Source: an uncultured Alphaproteobacteria bacterium (GTDB lineage Bacteria; Pseudomonadota; Alphaproteobacteria; UBA7887). From it: 7,635 nt of DNA. Below are positions 6,309 through 7,635 of the stretch, piece after piece. The DNA is taken from NCBI GenBank assembly GCA_913044255.1, contig CAJWOI010000124.1:1-7635 (forward strand). Reading direction: 5' to 3'. The notes under the pieces are model-generated. The model was given only the letters and a program-made list of their open reading frames with translations, was not told the origin of the DNA and searched no databases. Each line of letters opens with the position of its first letter. The stretch's first letter is position 1. Both the position numbers and the translations under genes were made by a program.

Positions 6309-7635
6309 TCAATCCTTGAGGCGCCCATTTGCTGGATCCCAAGCAGCTTGCGCCAACACGGTCGCTCTCCGGCGCCCACCCAATATCCGGATATCAAAGG
6401 TCGTACCTGGTAATTCGAACCCTGAGTTGACGTAAGCAAACGCCAGGCTCTTTTGGACAGTATGACCATAGCCACCGCTGGTGGTCACACCGATAATAGC
6501 GTCGCCGTCGAGAACAGGTTCGTTGCCCATGGGGTCTGCATCATCGACGTCTACTTCACAATAGACCAGATGAATCGGTACACCCTCGTTCTTCTTACGC
6601 TCAACGACATCGGCACCGATATAGCCTCCCGATTTACGGGCAAAACGCAGCATGTCGGCCTCAACCAGGGAGATCTCTGTGGTCAGTTCTGACCCCCATC
6701 CCTTATAAGCTTTTTCCAGGCGTAGCGAATTCATCGCGTAGGTGCCAAAGCGACGAATACCCTGTACCTTGCCGGCCTGCATGAGGGTGTCATGGAGGCC
6801 AGCAACACTGTCCATCGGGCAGTGCAATTCCCAGCCCAACTCACCCACATAGGAGACCCGCAGGGCGCGCACTGCGACACCAGCGACGCTGATCTCCTTT
6901 GCACTCATCCAGGTAAAGCCATCTTCGTTGGTGAGGCCCCCATCAGTCAGCGATGAGAGCACTTCGCGTGATTTGGGACCACTCAGCACCAGTACCCCAT
7001 AGTCATCGGTTACGTTGCGCACCGTAACATCTTCGCCCGACTCGATGTGCTGCACCAACCAATCGAAATCATGCAGCTCGGCAACGGCGCCGGATAACAG
7101 GTAGTAGTGGCCTTCAACCACACGGGTCACGGTGGCCTCACTTTCGATACCGCCCAGCGGTGTCAGCATCTGGGACAACACGACAGCGCCATCTTTAGCG
7201 GGCACTCGGTTGGCACATACCCGCTCGAGCAGCGCTTGCGCCCCGGTACCCGTAACTTCGTACTTGGCAAAACTCGTGAGATCAGTGAGGCCAACGGCTT
7301 CGCGCACTGCGCGACATTCTTCGCCGACCGCCTCAAAGCTGTTGTTACGCCTGAAGCCGTACTCCTCATTAACCCCCTCGTGCGCGTACCACTTGGCCCG
7401 CTCCCAGCCGAAGGTATCGCCATAGACAGCCCCGGCGTTCTTCAGAGTCTCATACAGCGGTGTGATGCGGGTCGGTCTGCCGACATCTCGATATTCGCCG
7501 GGCAGATGAGGCTGATACATCTGCTGATACTCATCTATGGATTTAGCAATTGCATAATCACCACTGGCCCACTTGCCATAGCGGCGCGGATCCATATCAC
7601 GTACATTGATCTCGGTCTGGCCGTGCACCATCCAC
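6309..7635 (-). CDS. FAD-dependent dimethylglycine/sarcosine dehydrogenase-type enzyme, C-terminal GcvT part (5' end outside window)
   Basis: The C-terminal 441 residues are visible. The frame stays open to the right edge: a Trp codon (7634-7632) precedes the ATG at 7631, and WMVHGQTEINVRDMDPRRYG matches the inter-domain region of these roughly 800-aa enzymes rather than an N-terminus. Numbering from that Met, the FAO_M-like linker continues with GRPTRITPLYETLKNAGAVYG (51-71) and GWERAKWYA (75-83). The folate-binding GCV_T domain follows (FRRNNSFEAVGEECRAVREAVGLTDL, 93-118; YVGELGWELH, 261-270; ELTTEISLVEADMLRF, 315-330), then a GCV_T_C barrel ending near 425. Such enzymes oxidatively demethylate N-methylated glycines and pass the one-carbon unit to tetrahydrofolate. 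The FAD-binding N-terminus is not seen, so the substrate is uncertain; a stand-alone GcvT relative is less likely. Composition is more GC-rich than the glycan genes (35 of 60 bases in 7141-7200 against 22 of 60 in 5041-5100). Confidence 0.9.
   Translation of the reverse strand, partial: WMVHGQTEINVRDMDPRRYGKWASGDYAIAKSIDEYQQMYQPHLPGEYRDVGRPTRITPLYETLKNAGAVYGDTFGWERAKWYAHEGVNEEYGFRRNNSFEAVGEECRAVREAVGLTDLTSFAKYEVTGTGAQALLERVCANRVPAKDGAVVLSQMLTPLGGIESEATVTRVVEGHYYLLSGAVAELHDFDWLVQHIESGEDVTVRNVTDDYGVLVLSGPKSREVLSSLTDGGLTNEDGFTWMSAKEISVAGVAVRALRVSYVGELGWELHCPMDSVAGLHDTLMQAGKVQGIRRFGTYAMNSLRLEKAYKGWGSELTTEISLVEADMLRFARKSGGYIGADVVERKKNEGVPIHLVYCEVDVDDADPMGNEPVLDGDAIIGVTTSGGYGHTVQKSLAFAYVNSGFELPGTTFDIRILGGRRRATVLAQAAWDPANGRLKD

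Noticed and set aside
7163..7425. Open frames on both strands within the GcvT-type gene
   Set aside because: They are shadows in other frames of a GC-rich gene with clear family motifs.

Overview
The window looks like the edge of a bacterial surface-glycan (O-antigen, capsule or glycoconjugate) cluster next to a metabolic gene of different base composition. Five protein genes are supported, two of them cut by the window ends. The organism is probably a Gram-negative proteobacterium. This is inferred from the kind of flippase and glycosyltransferases and from the dimethylglycine-dehydrogenase-type enzyme, a combination common in marine and soil proteobacteria. Nothing here fixes the genus.

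Left part, + strand (1-1806): two GT4-family, GT-B-fold glycosyltransferases in one operon. The first lacks its N-terminus because the window starts inside it. Its stop overlaps the start of the second by four bases (ATGA), with a good Shine-Dalgarno just upstream, so the two are probably translationally coupled. They would act in the cytoplasm, adding sugars to a lipid-linked glycan.

Middle part, - strand (1953-5865): read in transcription order, a large polytopic membrane protein (657 aa, 5865 to 3892), a 175-bp gap, then a full-length ABC transporter half-molecule (587 aa, 3716 to 1953). The transporter resembles PglK/MsbA-type lipid-linked oligosaccharide flippases and appears to start at TTG. 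The membrane protein has about 14-15 predicted membrane helices, an acidic first large loop and a C-terminal soluble domain. That layout suggests a GT-C-type glycosyltransferase or a glycan polymerase, but I do not recognise the family. These genes converge on the + strand glycosyltransferases across a 146-bp gap.

Right part (5866-7635): a 443-bp stretch with no convincing gene, then the C-terminal part of a GcvT-domain FAD-dependent oxidoreductase of the dimethylglycine/sarcosine dehydrogenase type (- strand, running off the right end). It is clearly more GC-rich than the glycan genes, so the cluster border probably lies in the 443-bp gap.

Working model (inference): the two GT4 enzymes build a lipid-linked glycan on the inner membrane face, the ABC protein flips it, and the polytopic protein acts on it on the periplasmic side. 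The GcvT-type enzyme is unrelated one-carbon/methylamine metabolism. No tRNA, rRNA, CRISPR array, insertion sequence or phage gene was seen.
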